Of a stretch of 64,000 nucleotides of DNA, positions 36,686-44,107 are shown one piece after another. The stretch's first letter is position 1, and each line of letters opens with the position of its first letter. The notes below the pieces were generated by a model, which was not told the origin of the DNA, made no database searches, and saw nothing but the letters and a program-made list of their open reading frames with translations. The DNA comes from Spirochaetia bacterium (GTDB taxonomy: Bacteria; Spirochaetota; Leptospiria; Turneriellales; JAOUOS01). The stretch covers positions 1-64,000 of the forward strand of contig JAOUOT010000014.1 of the NCBI GenBank assembly GCA_029880265.1, in the 5' to 3' direction. Both the position numbers and the translations under genes were made by a program.

Positions 36686-37590
36686 TAAACGAAAATAAAA
36701 CAGAAGAAAGTTTAGACGAGATAATTGAGCCCGTTTTATTTCAACCGGTTCTAGAAGAACTCGACGAAGCTGAAGCGACTGAAGCTCCGCCATGGCGAAA
36801 AAAAGTAGGCCCTATAACCGCTGGCTTATTCAGTTTTTTTCTCGGCGTTCTTTATTTTCTTCCTCTTGAGAGTTTGGCAAGAGAAGCTTTAAAGACGGTT
36901 AATAAGTCTGGTACAGAAATCAGCGTAGGCGATATTTCTCTTTCATTTTCAGGAAATATAAGCATGAAAGATTTTCAAATGCCTATTGACGAAAAACAAA
37001 GCGATAACGACTTAAAAATAAAAAATATATCGGGCAATTTATCGGTATTTTCTCTTCTGTTTTCTGACCTTCTTATGTTTCAAACAGAAATTAGCGGTTT
37101 AGAATTATCGGCCGCTCCCGTTGAAATAAAGGGCGGTACCTGGCAAATTGAAAACAATATTGAAAATATTAAAAAGAAAAAAGATTTCTGGAAGGGCGGC
37201 TTAAAGATAACAGGCTCGCAAGTTCAGGTTTATTATAATGAAGAACTTCCCGTGATCTCTGAAAAGCTTGCCGTATTGGTCGATAAAATAATCATTGAAG
37301 GCGATTTGAAAGATAATACCTTTTATATTACGAACGCCCAAATTGAAAGCTCTGATTTTAACGCCGATATTACGGGCAATATAAGACTCATGAAACAGGC
37401 GATATTAAATGCGCTTTTAACGATTCTTCCTAAAGACCCATTTTACGAAAGATATAAGCAAATGGGACTAAAAGAAATGATAACATCAATGGGATTTATG
37501 AACGCCGACGGGAAAATACAAATTAATCTTTCGGGTAATTTAAGCAACCCCAGACCCGTCGTTAAAAAAGCTTCGTCGACGGCAAAATAA
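36682..37590 (+). CDS. gspN: Type II secretion protein GspN
   Basis: 302 aa. An acidic cytoplasmic start, one membrane helix (about 48-66) and a periplasmic domain with alternating beta pattern and AsmA-like character (VGDISLSFSGNISMKDFQM, GGTWQIENNIENI, DGKIQINLSGNLSNPRPVV). The C-terminal Leu-Ser-Gly-Asn repeat is typical of GspN. GspN is absent from many T2SS, so its presence is informative about the lineage. Confidence 0.78.
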   Translation: MINENKTEESLDEIIEPVLFQPVLEELDEAEATEAPPWRKKVGPITAGLFSFFLGVLYFLPLESLAREALKTVNKSGTEISVGDISLSFSGNISMKDFQMPIDEKQSDNDLKIKNISGNLSVFSLLFSDLLMFQTEISGLELSAAPVEIKGGTWQIENNIENIKKKKDFWKGGLKITGSQVQVYYNEELPVISEKLAVLVDKIIIEGDLKDNTFYITNAQIESSDFNADITGNIRLMKQAILNALLTILPKDPFYERYKQMGLKEMITSMGFMNADGKIQINLSGNLSNPRPVVKKASSTAK

Positions 37591-37592
37591 GC

Positions 37593-38261
37593 ATGCAAAA
37601 GCATGACAAAAGAAAACTAAATGTAGATCATATATTAGGTCAAATTTATATTTTGCTTGAAAAGCAAAAAGAAAAAGACGGAGTTCTTTTAAGTAAACTT
37701 ATTTCGGTCATACATGAAAAAGACGAATTTGCCACCGTTATTGAAGAAATTTATGAAAGAAAATTCGCTAAAAAAAACCAGAATAAAGTCAAGCTAACGT
37801 CAAAAGGCGTTAAAAAAGCCGAAGCGGTTGTAAGAGCTTTTAGGCTTGGCATGCGTTTTATGACAGATGTACTCGGTATATCGGTAAAAAATGCCGAAAA
37901 AGCCGCAGATTTAATGGAGCATCTTGTAGAAACTGAAACTCTTGACGCTTTATGCACTTTCATGGGACATCCTGCTTCTTCACCCGCAGGCGAAAAGATG
38001 CCTTCAGGAGATTGCTGCCGCCGAAAACTAACTTCGGTTCAGCCGTTAAGCGTAAAATTGACGGCGCTGCAGCCGGGCGAGAAGGCTCTTGTCAAATATA
38101 TTCAAAATCCCGAGAGTTTTTTATCAAACATGGGAGTAATTCCCGGAGAAACGATTAAACTTCTTGAAAAAAGGCCCTCCGCCGTTATAGAAGTAGGCAG
38201 CACAACTCTGGCTCTTGATAAAAAAGCGGCCGAGCATATTTATGTGAAGCCCATTAAATAA
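37593..38261 (+). CDS. DtxR/MntR-like metal-dependent regulator with FeoA domain
   Basis: 222 aa. An N-terminal winged-helix region (about 8-75) is followed by a dimerisation helix pair (VVRAFRLGMRFMTDVLGIS, AADLMEHLVETETLDALCTF) and a C-terminal SH3-like FeoA domain (about 150-220: SVKLTALQPGEKALVKYI, NMGVIPGETIKLLEK). The layout is that of DtxR repressors, which sense iron or manganese. A CC pair near 145 (GDCCRRK) may bind metal. It starts 2 bases after gspN, so a metal sensor is cotranscribed with a secretion system; whether that is functional is unknown. Confidence 0.8.
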   Translation: MQKHDKRKLNVDHILGQIYILLEKQKEKDGVLLSKLISVIHEKDEFATVIEEIYERKFAKKNQNKVKLTSKGVKKAEAVVRAFRLGMRFMTDVLGISVKNAEKAADLMEHLVETETLDALCTFMGHPASSPAGEKMPSGDCCRRKLTSVQPLSVKLTALQPGEKALVKYIQNPESFLSNMGVIPGETIKLLEKRPSAVIEVGSTTLALDKKAAEHIYVKPIK

Positions 38262-38298
38262 ACTAAACGTAAAAAGACTAGAGTAAATACATTTTTTA

Positions 38299-38326
38299 TT
38301 GACGGCGGGTGTTAAAAATATTTTAT
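38299..38326 (+). promoter_or_regulatory. Possible promoter of the tRNA-Lys/tRNA-Glu pair
   Basis: TTGACG (38299-38304) and TTTTAT (38321-38326) are 16 bases apart. The tRNA-Lys 5' end is 10 bases downstream, a natural distance for a tRNA promoter. Confidence 0.5.
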
Positions 38327-38336
38327 GCATTTCAGC

Positions 38337-38409
38337 GAGGCGCTAGCTCAGACGGTAGAGCAACTGCCTTTTAAGCAGTGGGTCCCGGGTTCGATCCCCG
38401 GGCGCCTCA
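38337..38409 (+). tRNA. tRNA-Lys(TTT)
   Basis: Complete cloverleaf. Acceptor GAGGCGC pairs with GCGCCTC. Anticodon stem ACTGC/GCAGT encloses CTTTTAA, giving anticodon TTT. The T-arm is CCGGGTTCGATCCCCGG. Discriminator A; no CCA encoded. A tRNA-Glu follows after 46 bases that contain a CTGCAG inverted pair. Confidence 0.97.
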
Positions 38410-38455
38410 AATCTGCAGATCATACCGTCTCTGCAGGTAACAGTAAAAAGACATT

Positions 38456-38527
38456 GTCCCCTTCGTCTAGTGGTTAGGACTCGGGATTTTCATTCCCGCA
38501 ACAGGGGTTCGACTCCCCTAGGGGACG
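38456..38527 (+). tRNA. tRNA-Glu(TTC)
   Basis: Acceptor GTCCCCT pairs with AGGGGAC. Anticodon stem CGGGA/TCCCG encloses TTTTCAT, giving anticodon TTC. The T-arm is AGGGGTTCGACTCCCCT. Discriminator G, as expected for bacterial tRNA-Glu. No CCA is encoded. A terminator follows at once. Confidence 0.96.
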
Positions 38528-38532
38528 CAGTT

Positions 38533-38563
38533 AAAAAGGGAGGCCTTGTGCCTCCCTTTTTTT
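38533..38563 (+). terminator. Terminator of the tRNA pair
   Basis: GGGAGGC (38538-38544) pairs with GCCTCCC (38550-38556) around CTTGT, with A5 before and T7 after. A degraded copy of this element, starting at 38688, lacks the closing arm. Confidence 0.9.
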
Positions 38564-38569
38564 ATGTCT

Positions 38570-38727
38570 CTGGGGTGTCGAACCCCCGGTCGACCCGAGT
38601 AGTTCGCTGACGAAGCCGCAAGGCTGAGTAACGAGCAACGCGAGTACTCCCCTAGGGGATGCTTCGGCTTCGCTCAGCATAAGCTCCGTTAAAAAGGGAG
38701 ACCTTGCCGCCTATTTTTTAATTAATA
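38570..38727 (+). repeat. Rearranged second copy of the tRNA-Glu tail and terminator
   Basis: ACTCCCCTAGGGGA of tRNA-Glu (38512-38525) recurs exactly at 38646-38659. GTTAAAAAGGGAGGCCTTG (38530-38548) recurs with one change at 38688-38706. Between these blocks copy 2 carries an extra insert of about 28 bases (TTCGGCTTCGCTCAGC...), and before them a GC-rich stretch (38587-38645). That stretch follows GGGGTGTCGAACCCCC, which resembles a broken T-arm. The composition is unlike the AT-rich surroundings. No tRNA can fold here. Confidence 0.7.
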
Positions 38728-39092
38728 ATTAAAATTTCAAGGTATAAGAATCAGGAAATATTATTTTTACTATTTGGATGATTTCAATAAATTATTTTTC
38801 ATTCAAACGAGCAGGTAAACCTCGAAAAAAGGGTAAGATTACGATATAAGAAAAAACTTGACGATATGAACCTTTTAGGATAAAAGATCAACAAAAGGAA
38901 GCCGCAGAAATTTGGCTATTTAAGAAATAGCGTTGTGAACGGGGTTAATAAAGATAAAAACACGTTAAAATAAAAAAAAATTATACATATTAAATTTCTT
39001 ACTAGCGTTATATAAATACGGCATGAAATACAAAAAAATTCTAAAAATATAGAATAAACGAAGTAAAATCGCTAGTAAAGAGGAGAAATTTA
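38728..39092 (+). promoter_or_regulatory. AT-rich leader of the PPC/PKD lipoprotein gene
   Basis: No gene is seen in these 365 bases. TTGACG (38861 region) is the best -35-like site. TTACTAGCG (38999-39007) is complementary to CGCTAGTAA (39070-39078), which ends right before the GAGGAG ribosome site of the next gene. Pairing would place a stem against the SD. Confidence 0.35.
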
Positions 39093-40526
39093 ATGATGAA
39101 AAGAAATACCTATAAATATTTCAAGAAATATGTAACTATCGCGCTTAGCGTGATAATCATGTTTTTGTTTTGCTCAAAAGATACAGACGAGCCTGTAGAA
39201 GAAACCGCTGTATGCGGCGATGGTGTGGTCGAAGACAGCGAAGTATGCGATCTTTCCATTACGGGCGTTTGCACGTCAGACTGCACGGGCTATGCTTCTG
39301 ACAGTTATGAATCTGACGATACAACAGGGGCGGCGCAGGCAATTGTTGCCAACGGCACAGATCAGCTTCATACCATTGATTCAACTTCAGATATCGATTA
39401 TTTTTCATTTGTAGTTCTTTCGGCAGATATAACCAATAAGACAATCTTTAGCATAGAAACTTCAGACGGTTCAGGCGGCTGCGCGATGGATACCTACATT
39501 CAGGTATATGACATCGCGGGAGATAAAATACAAGATACCGATTGGTTTAACAATGACGGCGGCACGGGTACATGCTCAAAGCTTAGAATACAGTTTGACG
39601 GCGTAGCCCATACTGCGGGTACCTATTATTTTCAAGTAAGTCATCGGTATCATACAGAAAATATATCTTTCGGAGGAGGAACCCCGACAGCCGGTTATTA
39701 TTATGTAAGTTTTACAAGCGAACAAATCACAAATACGGCGCCTGTGGCAGACGCTTCGCGTTCTGATGTCGAGGGATTTTATGACAGCGCAGCAGGTATC
39801 GGCCTGCCAGTTATTCTTGACGCAACCGCTTCATTTGACCCCGATAAAGACGCCTGCAAGGCAGGCGGTTTAACTTATTCATGGAGCGTAACTGATTCGA
39901 CGCCTGTAGAGGTATTTGTCTCTACTGACCCGATGGCGATTTTTGTGCCGGGGCAAGCCGACAACTATTTGGTTAACTTGACCGTTACTGACAATGCCGG
40001 ATGGTGCAGCGGGGTTTCTGAAAGTAATACATTAAACTCAATTCCTTTAATTGTTGCCGATGAATTGCTTTCTAATGTGGTAGCACCCTTTCTTTTAACG
40101 GGCGGGGTAAACGAATATCCACTTAATAATACAGCGGGATATAAAGATTACAAATGGTTTTCTTTTACCGTATCGGCTGCGAATGTAACTAATGGAGAAT
40201 GGTTTGCGATGGAGTTTTTAGAACGCGATACGTCTTCAGACGCCCTTACATATGTACATACGCCTTGGATTGGAACACAAACAGGCGATGTAAATGTTAG
40301 CGTCTTTTTAAATAGCCAAATTGTATCGTTCTATAAAGAAAGCGATTTCGGGTTTGCATGGTTTTTCAATGCTAAAGCGGGTAGTGGTTTATCAGAAGGA
40401 ACATATTATATAAAAGTAATGGGCGATACAGGTACGGTTGACGATAATGGATCATATGCTATAGGGTTAGGCTGTTATACGTCTTCTCCATCTGACGATA
40501 GAACCGGTTTGGTATTGTGTCCCTGA
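39093..40526 (+). CDS. Surface lipoprotein with Cys-rich, PPC and PKD-like domains
   Basis: 477 aa. The lipobox-like MFLFCSK gives Cys at about 29. The mature start holds VCGDGVVEDSEVCD, a motif of Cys-rich repeats in surface proteins of myxobacteria and spirochaetes. A PPC-like domain follows (about 65-205: DSYESDDTTGAAQ, DIDYFSFVV, GTYYFQVSH), then a PKD-like domain (about 215-310: VILDATASFDPDKD, YSWSV, VNLTVTDNAG) and a second PPC-like unit to the end. Probably outer-membrane exposed. The SD is GAGGAG, 8 nt before ATG. Confidence 0.8.
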   Translation: MMKRNTYKYFKKYVTIALSVIIMFLFCSKDTDEPVEETAVCGDGVVEDSEVCDLSITGVCTSDCTGYASDSYESDDTTGAAQAIVANGTDQLHTIDSTSDIDYFSFVVLSADITNKTIFSIETSDGSGGCAMDTYIQVYDIAGDKIQDTDWFNNDGGTGTCSKLRIQFDGVAHTAGTYYFQVSHRYHTENISFGGGTPTAGYYYVSFTSEQITNTAPVADASRSDVEGFYDSAAGIGLPVILDATASFDPDKDACKAGGLTYSWSVTDSTPVEVFVSTDPMAIFVPGQADNYLVNLTVTDNAGWCSGVSESNTLNSIPLIVADELLSNVVAPFLLTGGVNEYPLNNTAGYKDYKWFSFTVSAANVTNGEWFAMEFLERDTSSDALTYVHTPWIGTQTGDVNVSVFLNSQIVSFYKESDFGFAWFFNAKAGSGLSEGTYYIKVMGDTGTVDDNGSYAIGLGCYTSSPSDDRTGLVLCP

Positions 40527-40576
40527 TTTACCGGTAATGTTAAAATCGTTTTAATACAAAAAGGAGTTAAAAAATT

Positions 40577-40756
40577 ATGAAAAAAATTTATTTTATCGGC
40601 TTATCGGTTTTACTTATCTTTGGTTTATCTTGTTTCAGGGTAAACGTGAAAAAAAATAAGGGCAGAGACAACGACTCGCATAAAGAATGTCTAGACAATT
40701 GCAAGAGAACGAAGGGCCCCGATAGAGCCGATTGCAATCGAAGATGCAATCGATAA
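40577..40756 (+). CDS. Small Cys-rich lipoprotein, 59 aa
   Basis: Read by hand. Signal peptide MKKIYFIGLSVLLIFGLSC has a lipobox Cys at 19. The mature 40 residues are basic and carry four more Cys spaced C-x3-C and C-x3-C (ECLDNCKR, DCNRRCNR), which could form two disulfides in a helical hairpin. AAGGAG lies 10 nt before ATG. It follows the large lipoprotein by 50 bases, so the two may be cotranscribed. No family recognised. Confidence 0.75.
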   Translation: MKKIYFIGLSVLLIFGLSCFRVNVKKNKGRDNDSHKECLDNCKRTKGPDRADCNRRCNR

Positions 40757-40802
40757 TCTTTTTTTTTGACGGTTCATTAAAAATGATATAAAATTAAAAT
40801 TA

Positions 40803-40976
40803 ATGAAACAGAAAAAATATACAATCTCCGTTTTATTTTTCTTTTTTGTATCGCAAATTGCGGCAATAAATATGCCGCGTTGCGATATGCAGACGAATCT
40901 TAAAAAGGCTGTTTCAAAAGAGACACCGTTTATATTTCTTTTTGTTCTTATCTGCTGTAAACCTTTCTTAAGTTAA
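40803..40976 (+). CDS. Possible small exported peptide, 57 aa
   Basis: An open frame begins MKQKKYTISVLFFFFVSQIA, which looks like a signal peptide, and ends in a second hydrophobic stretch with CCK. There is no SD, and the second half is not clearly protein-like, so this may be a chance frame or a gene remnant. It lies 60 bases before the copper-efflux operon. Confidence 0.3.
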   Translation: MKQKKYTISVLFFFFVSQIAAINMPRCDMQTNLKKAVSKETPFIFLFVLICCKPFLS

Positions 40977-41035
40977 TAATTTAAGAAGGCTGACCGTTAA
41001 AGCCTGATTTGCAAATTTAATTTAAAGAGGTAAAT

Positions 41036-42367
41036 ATGCGTTTTTTATTTTTAAGAAGATTGCCGGGGCCATTAATATTCGATTCGGCCAAAATCGCGCT
41101 TTTTTGTCAAATATCTCTTTTTTTAAGTTCTTTTAATTTTACTTTCGCGTATGACGCGCGATATTTTATTGAAAAAGCCTTTGAAAACAGTCTTTCGCTA
41201 AAATCTGACAGTCATATGAAAGATAAGGCAGAGTTTTCTTATAAATCTGAAAGCTATTTTTTAAACTCTCTTCAACTTGAAACAGGGTACAACAACGCGC
41301 CTTTATCGTCATGGCCGTCTTTAAGCTCTCATGCGATGTCGAATATTTCAGTGGGAATATCTCAAAATATTGCCATGCCATGGGAAAGCGAACTTCGAAG
41401 TTCGGCCTCTTTTGAAAACTATCTTTCTGAAACAGAAAAATATAATCATCAAAAGAATATTCTAGCTTTTAATGTCGTTAATTTATACGAAGAAACTCTT
41501 TTTATTCAAACCAAAAAGAAAATACTGAAAGAAAACGCGTCCGCTCTCGGTAAAATATTAAAAACCGCAAGGTCTTTAACGGCCGTTAATAAAATGGCCA
41601 GCTCGCAGCTATTTAAAATAGAGGCCGATATCGCTTTTTTAGAGACCCAAATTCTTCAGCTTGACGCCGAGCTTGAAAAAAAACGATTTAATTTACGGGC
41701 CCTGTGTAATTATGATTTTGATTGGAACAAAATAGAAGCCTCGTCTTTAGAGTGGATGAACAAATCTGAAAAAACGGTTTTGTCCGAAGATTTTTCGGCT
41801 GAAAATACTTCTTTTGTGAAATTTTATCAAAAACTTTATGAGAGCCAGAAAATAAAAGAATCGTTGTCTTACGCTTCGCTTCTTCCTTCGGTAAAAATAG
41901 GCATAAAATATACTATAAGACAAGAGATACCCGAAAAAGACACAGGCGAAGATTTTATTTCAATTCAGGCCTCTATGCCGCTGCCTTTGCACTACGCGTA
42001 TAAAGATCGTCATAAAATTTCTGAAAGCGGGGCGATTGCGAAAAGTTATTATGAAAAATGGCAAGACGCGAAACAAAACCTGCTTTTAGGCTGGCAGGGC
42101 GAAAGAAAAAAGGCCGTTAAGTTAAAAGAAGCTTATGAAAAAAATGAAATAATAGTCTTGCCGAAATATTTGGCCTCATATAAAGCGCAAGTGGCGGCTC
42201 TTTCGGCGGGAAATTTAACGCTTATTGACGTTCTTGATTCGTACAGAAAATATTTAGACGCCTCATTAGAGCAGGCAAAACTGTACCTTGTTTTAAGGAA
42301 ATCAATCGCGCTTCTTGATTTCTACCGCGAAGCGTACGTAAAAAAAGAAACGAACAAAGAAAAGTAA
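41036..42367 (+). CDS. cusC: TolC-family outer-membrane efflux protein (CusC-like)
   Basis: Outer-membrane channel of the tripartite metal pump encoded downstream. 443 aa. It has a signal region (about 20-40), then two alpha-helical repeats with TolC-type coiled-coil segments ([36 protein letters not shown]). [20 protein letters not shown] near the end is the conserved C-terminal repeat. No Cys suitable for lipidation is obvious, unlike CusC of enterobacteria. First gene of the operon; GAGG lies close before ATG. Confidence 0.85.
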   Translation: MRFLFLRRLPGPLIFDSAKIALFCQISLFLSSFNFTFAYDARYFIEKAFENSLSLKSDSHMKDKAEFSYKSESYFLNSLQLETGYNNAPLSSWPSLSSHAMSNISVGISQNIAMPWESELRSSASFENYLSETEKYNHQKNILAFNVVNLYEETLFIQTKKKILKENASALGKILKTARSLTAVNKMASSQLFKIEADIAFLETQILQLDAELEKKRFNLRALCNYDFDWNKIEASSLEWMNKSEKTVLSEDFSAENTSFVKFYQKLYESQKIKESLSYASLLPSVKIGIKYTIRQEIPEKDTGEDFISIQASMPLPLHYAYKDRHKISESGAIAKSYYEKWQDAKQNLLLGWQGERKKAVKLKEAYEKNEIIVLPKYLASYKAQVAALSAGNLTLIDVLDSYRKYLDASLEQAKLYLVLRKSIALLDFYREAYVKKETNKEK

Positions 42368-42396
42368 GAAAAAATAAAATAAAAGGAGAATATAAA

Positions 42397-42639
42397 ATGA
42401 CAAAAACGATGAAACTAAAAAAACTCATTCTTTTGACGGCGATAATGGCCCTTGTTTTTGCGGGCATTATTCATTGTTCAGAAGAAGCGAAGGCAGACGG
42501 GGCCTATACGTGCCCCATGCATCCCGAGGTAAAGAAAGAGAAAATGGGCGAATGCCCCATTTGCGGTATGGATCTAGAGCCTCTTGAAAGTCACGGCGCA
42601 GACCATAAGCATGAAGATATGAAAGAAGAAAAAAAATAG
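42397..42639 (+). CDS. Small heavy-metal-binding lipoprotein
   Basis: 80 aa. A lipoprotein signal with Cys near 27 (IIHCSEE) is followed by one heavy-metal-binding domain ([21 protein letters not shown]) and a His-rich tail ([10 protein letters not shown]). It probably binds Cu(I)/Ag(I) in the periplasm or outer leaflet and hands it to the pump. Its domain is duplicated at the start of the neighbouring CusB. A strong AAGGAG SD precedes it. Confidence 0.88.
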   Translation: MTKTMKLKKLILLTAIMALVFAGIIHCSEEAKADGAYTCPMHPEVKKEKMGECPICGMDLEPLESHGADHKHEDMKEEKK

Positions 42640-42670
42640 TCGAAGTAAAAAAAGACACAGAGGAAGACGT

Positions 42671-44095
42671 ATGACAAACGACGCTTATTGTAAAAAAGAA
42701 CAAACATGGGGTTTTTTTAATAAAAGTATGTTTAAAGCGCGGTTTCAAAAAACTTTGAGCCTCTGTGTCTCTTTGGCTTTTTTTCTTTTATTATTTTTGC
42801 CGTCAGCGTCGTGCTCAAAAGAAGAAAAAAAAACAAATGAAGAGGGCTATTATACGTGTCCCATGCATCCGCAGGTAATAGAAGATAAACCCGGCAGGTG
42901 CCCCATATGCAAAATGCATCTGAAGTTTGTTAAATCTGAAGAGTCGTCACAAGAAACTCATCAGGGGCATGAACACGCAGGGCATGAAAACGGCTCTGAA
43001 GAGAAACAATCCGCCACAAACGCAGCGCTTAGCGAAAAAGAAGAAAATAAAAGAAAAGATAGTTTTCAATTTTCGCTTTCGGCCGCCGCCTTAGGAAACG
43101 CTGGAATTACGACGGTTGCCGCTGAAAAAAAGAAATTTGAAATAAAATCGGTTTTTTCGGGCCATGTAGATTACAATGAAGATCCGAAGCATCTTGTCGT
43201 TATAAACACAAAATATGACGGATGGATTGAAACGCTAAACGTATCAAAAGAGGGGCAGTACGTAAAAAAAGGAGAAACGCTCTTTGGCGTTTATAGTCCG
43301 CAGATATTAGCGGCAAAAGAAGAGTATTTGACGACTTATCAAAGCGTAAAAGAGCTTTATCAAAATCAGAAAAAATCTGCAAATAAAATATTTTCTGATC
43401 CTACTTTGATTTCAGCCAGAAGAAAACTTTTGTACCTTGACGTTTCTTTGGCGCAGATAAACAATATTGAAAATAAAGAGACGGTCTCAAGAGTCGCAAA
43501 TTTTCAATCGCCGATATCGGGCGCGGTGATATCAAAAAATATGCTCAAGGGCTCTCATATAAAATCGGGGCAGGAGGTCATGCGAATTGCCGATTTAAGC
43601 CGTTTATGGGTTTATATTCATATTTTTGAAAAAGATCTATCTTTTGTCTCAAAAGGTCTTGTTGTCGATATAAAAAGCGCCGCCTATTCGCAGAAAAAAT
43701 TTACCGGCAGGGTAGATATGGTTTACCCTTATTTGGAGCATAAAACAAAAGATATCAAGGTTAGAATTGAAATTGAAAATAAAGAAAAACTTCTAAAGCC
43801 CGGCATGTTTGTCGAGGTTAACGTCAGTAAAGAAATCTCTAAAGAAATTGTCGTAATACCCGAAAGTTCGATAATTTTCTCGGGAGAAAAAAAATATGTT
43901 TTTGTATCGTTAGGAGGCGGAAAATTTGAAATAAGGCCGGTTGTCGTTATCGCGATGTCAAATTCTCTTGCGGCTGTATCTGAAGGCGTAAAAGAAAAAG
44001 AGCTTGTGGCGACAAAGGGACAGTTTCTTCTTGATTCTGAAGCTTCATTAAAAGAAGCTCTTCAGAAAGGATCTTCGGCCGCTCATGCTCATTGA
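42671..44095 (+). CDS. cusB: Efflux RND periplasmic adaptor (CusB) with metal-binding domain
   Basis: 474 aa. A signal region with possible lipidation Cys (SASCSKE) is followed by a heavy-metal-binding domain (YTCPMHPQV, GRCPICKMHL) and a His-rich linker (HQGHEHAGHENG). The adaptor then has barrel-sandwich and hairpin domains (VFSGHVDYNEDPKH, GWIETLNVSKEGQYVKKGE, SPISGAVISKNMLKGSHIK) and a beta-barrel with KPGMFVEVNV. The SD is GAGGAAG. It connects CusA and CusC. Confidence 0.92.
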   Translation: MTNDAYCKKEQTWGFFNKSMFKARFQKTLSLCVSLAFFLLLFLPSASCSKEEKKTNEEGYYTCPMHPQVIEDKPGRCPICKMHLKFVKSEESSQETHQGHEHAGHENGSEEKQSATNAALSEKEENKRKDSFQFSLSAAALGNAGITTVAAEKKKFEIKSVFSGHVDYNEDPKHLVVINTKYDGWIETLNVSKEGQYVKKGETLFGVYSPQILAAKEEYLTTYQSVKELYQNQKKSANKIFSDPTLISARRKLLYLDVSLAQINNIENKETVSRVANFQSPISGAVISKNMLKGSHIKSGQEVMRIADLSRLWVYIHIFEKDLSFVSKGLVVDIKSAAYSQKKFTGRVDMVYPYLEHKTKDIKVRIEIENKEKLLKPGMFVEVNVSKEISKEIVVIPESSIIFSGEKKYVFVSLGGGKFEIRPVVVIAMSNSLAAVSEGVKEKELVATKGQFLLDSEASLKEALQKGSSAAHAH

Positions 44096-44107
44096 AAGGT
44101 ATGGCTT

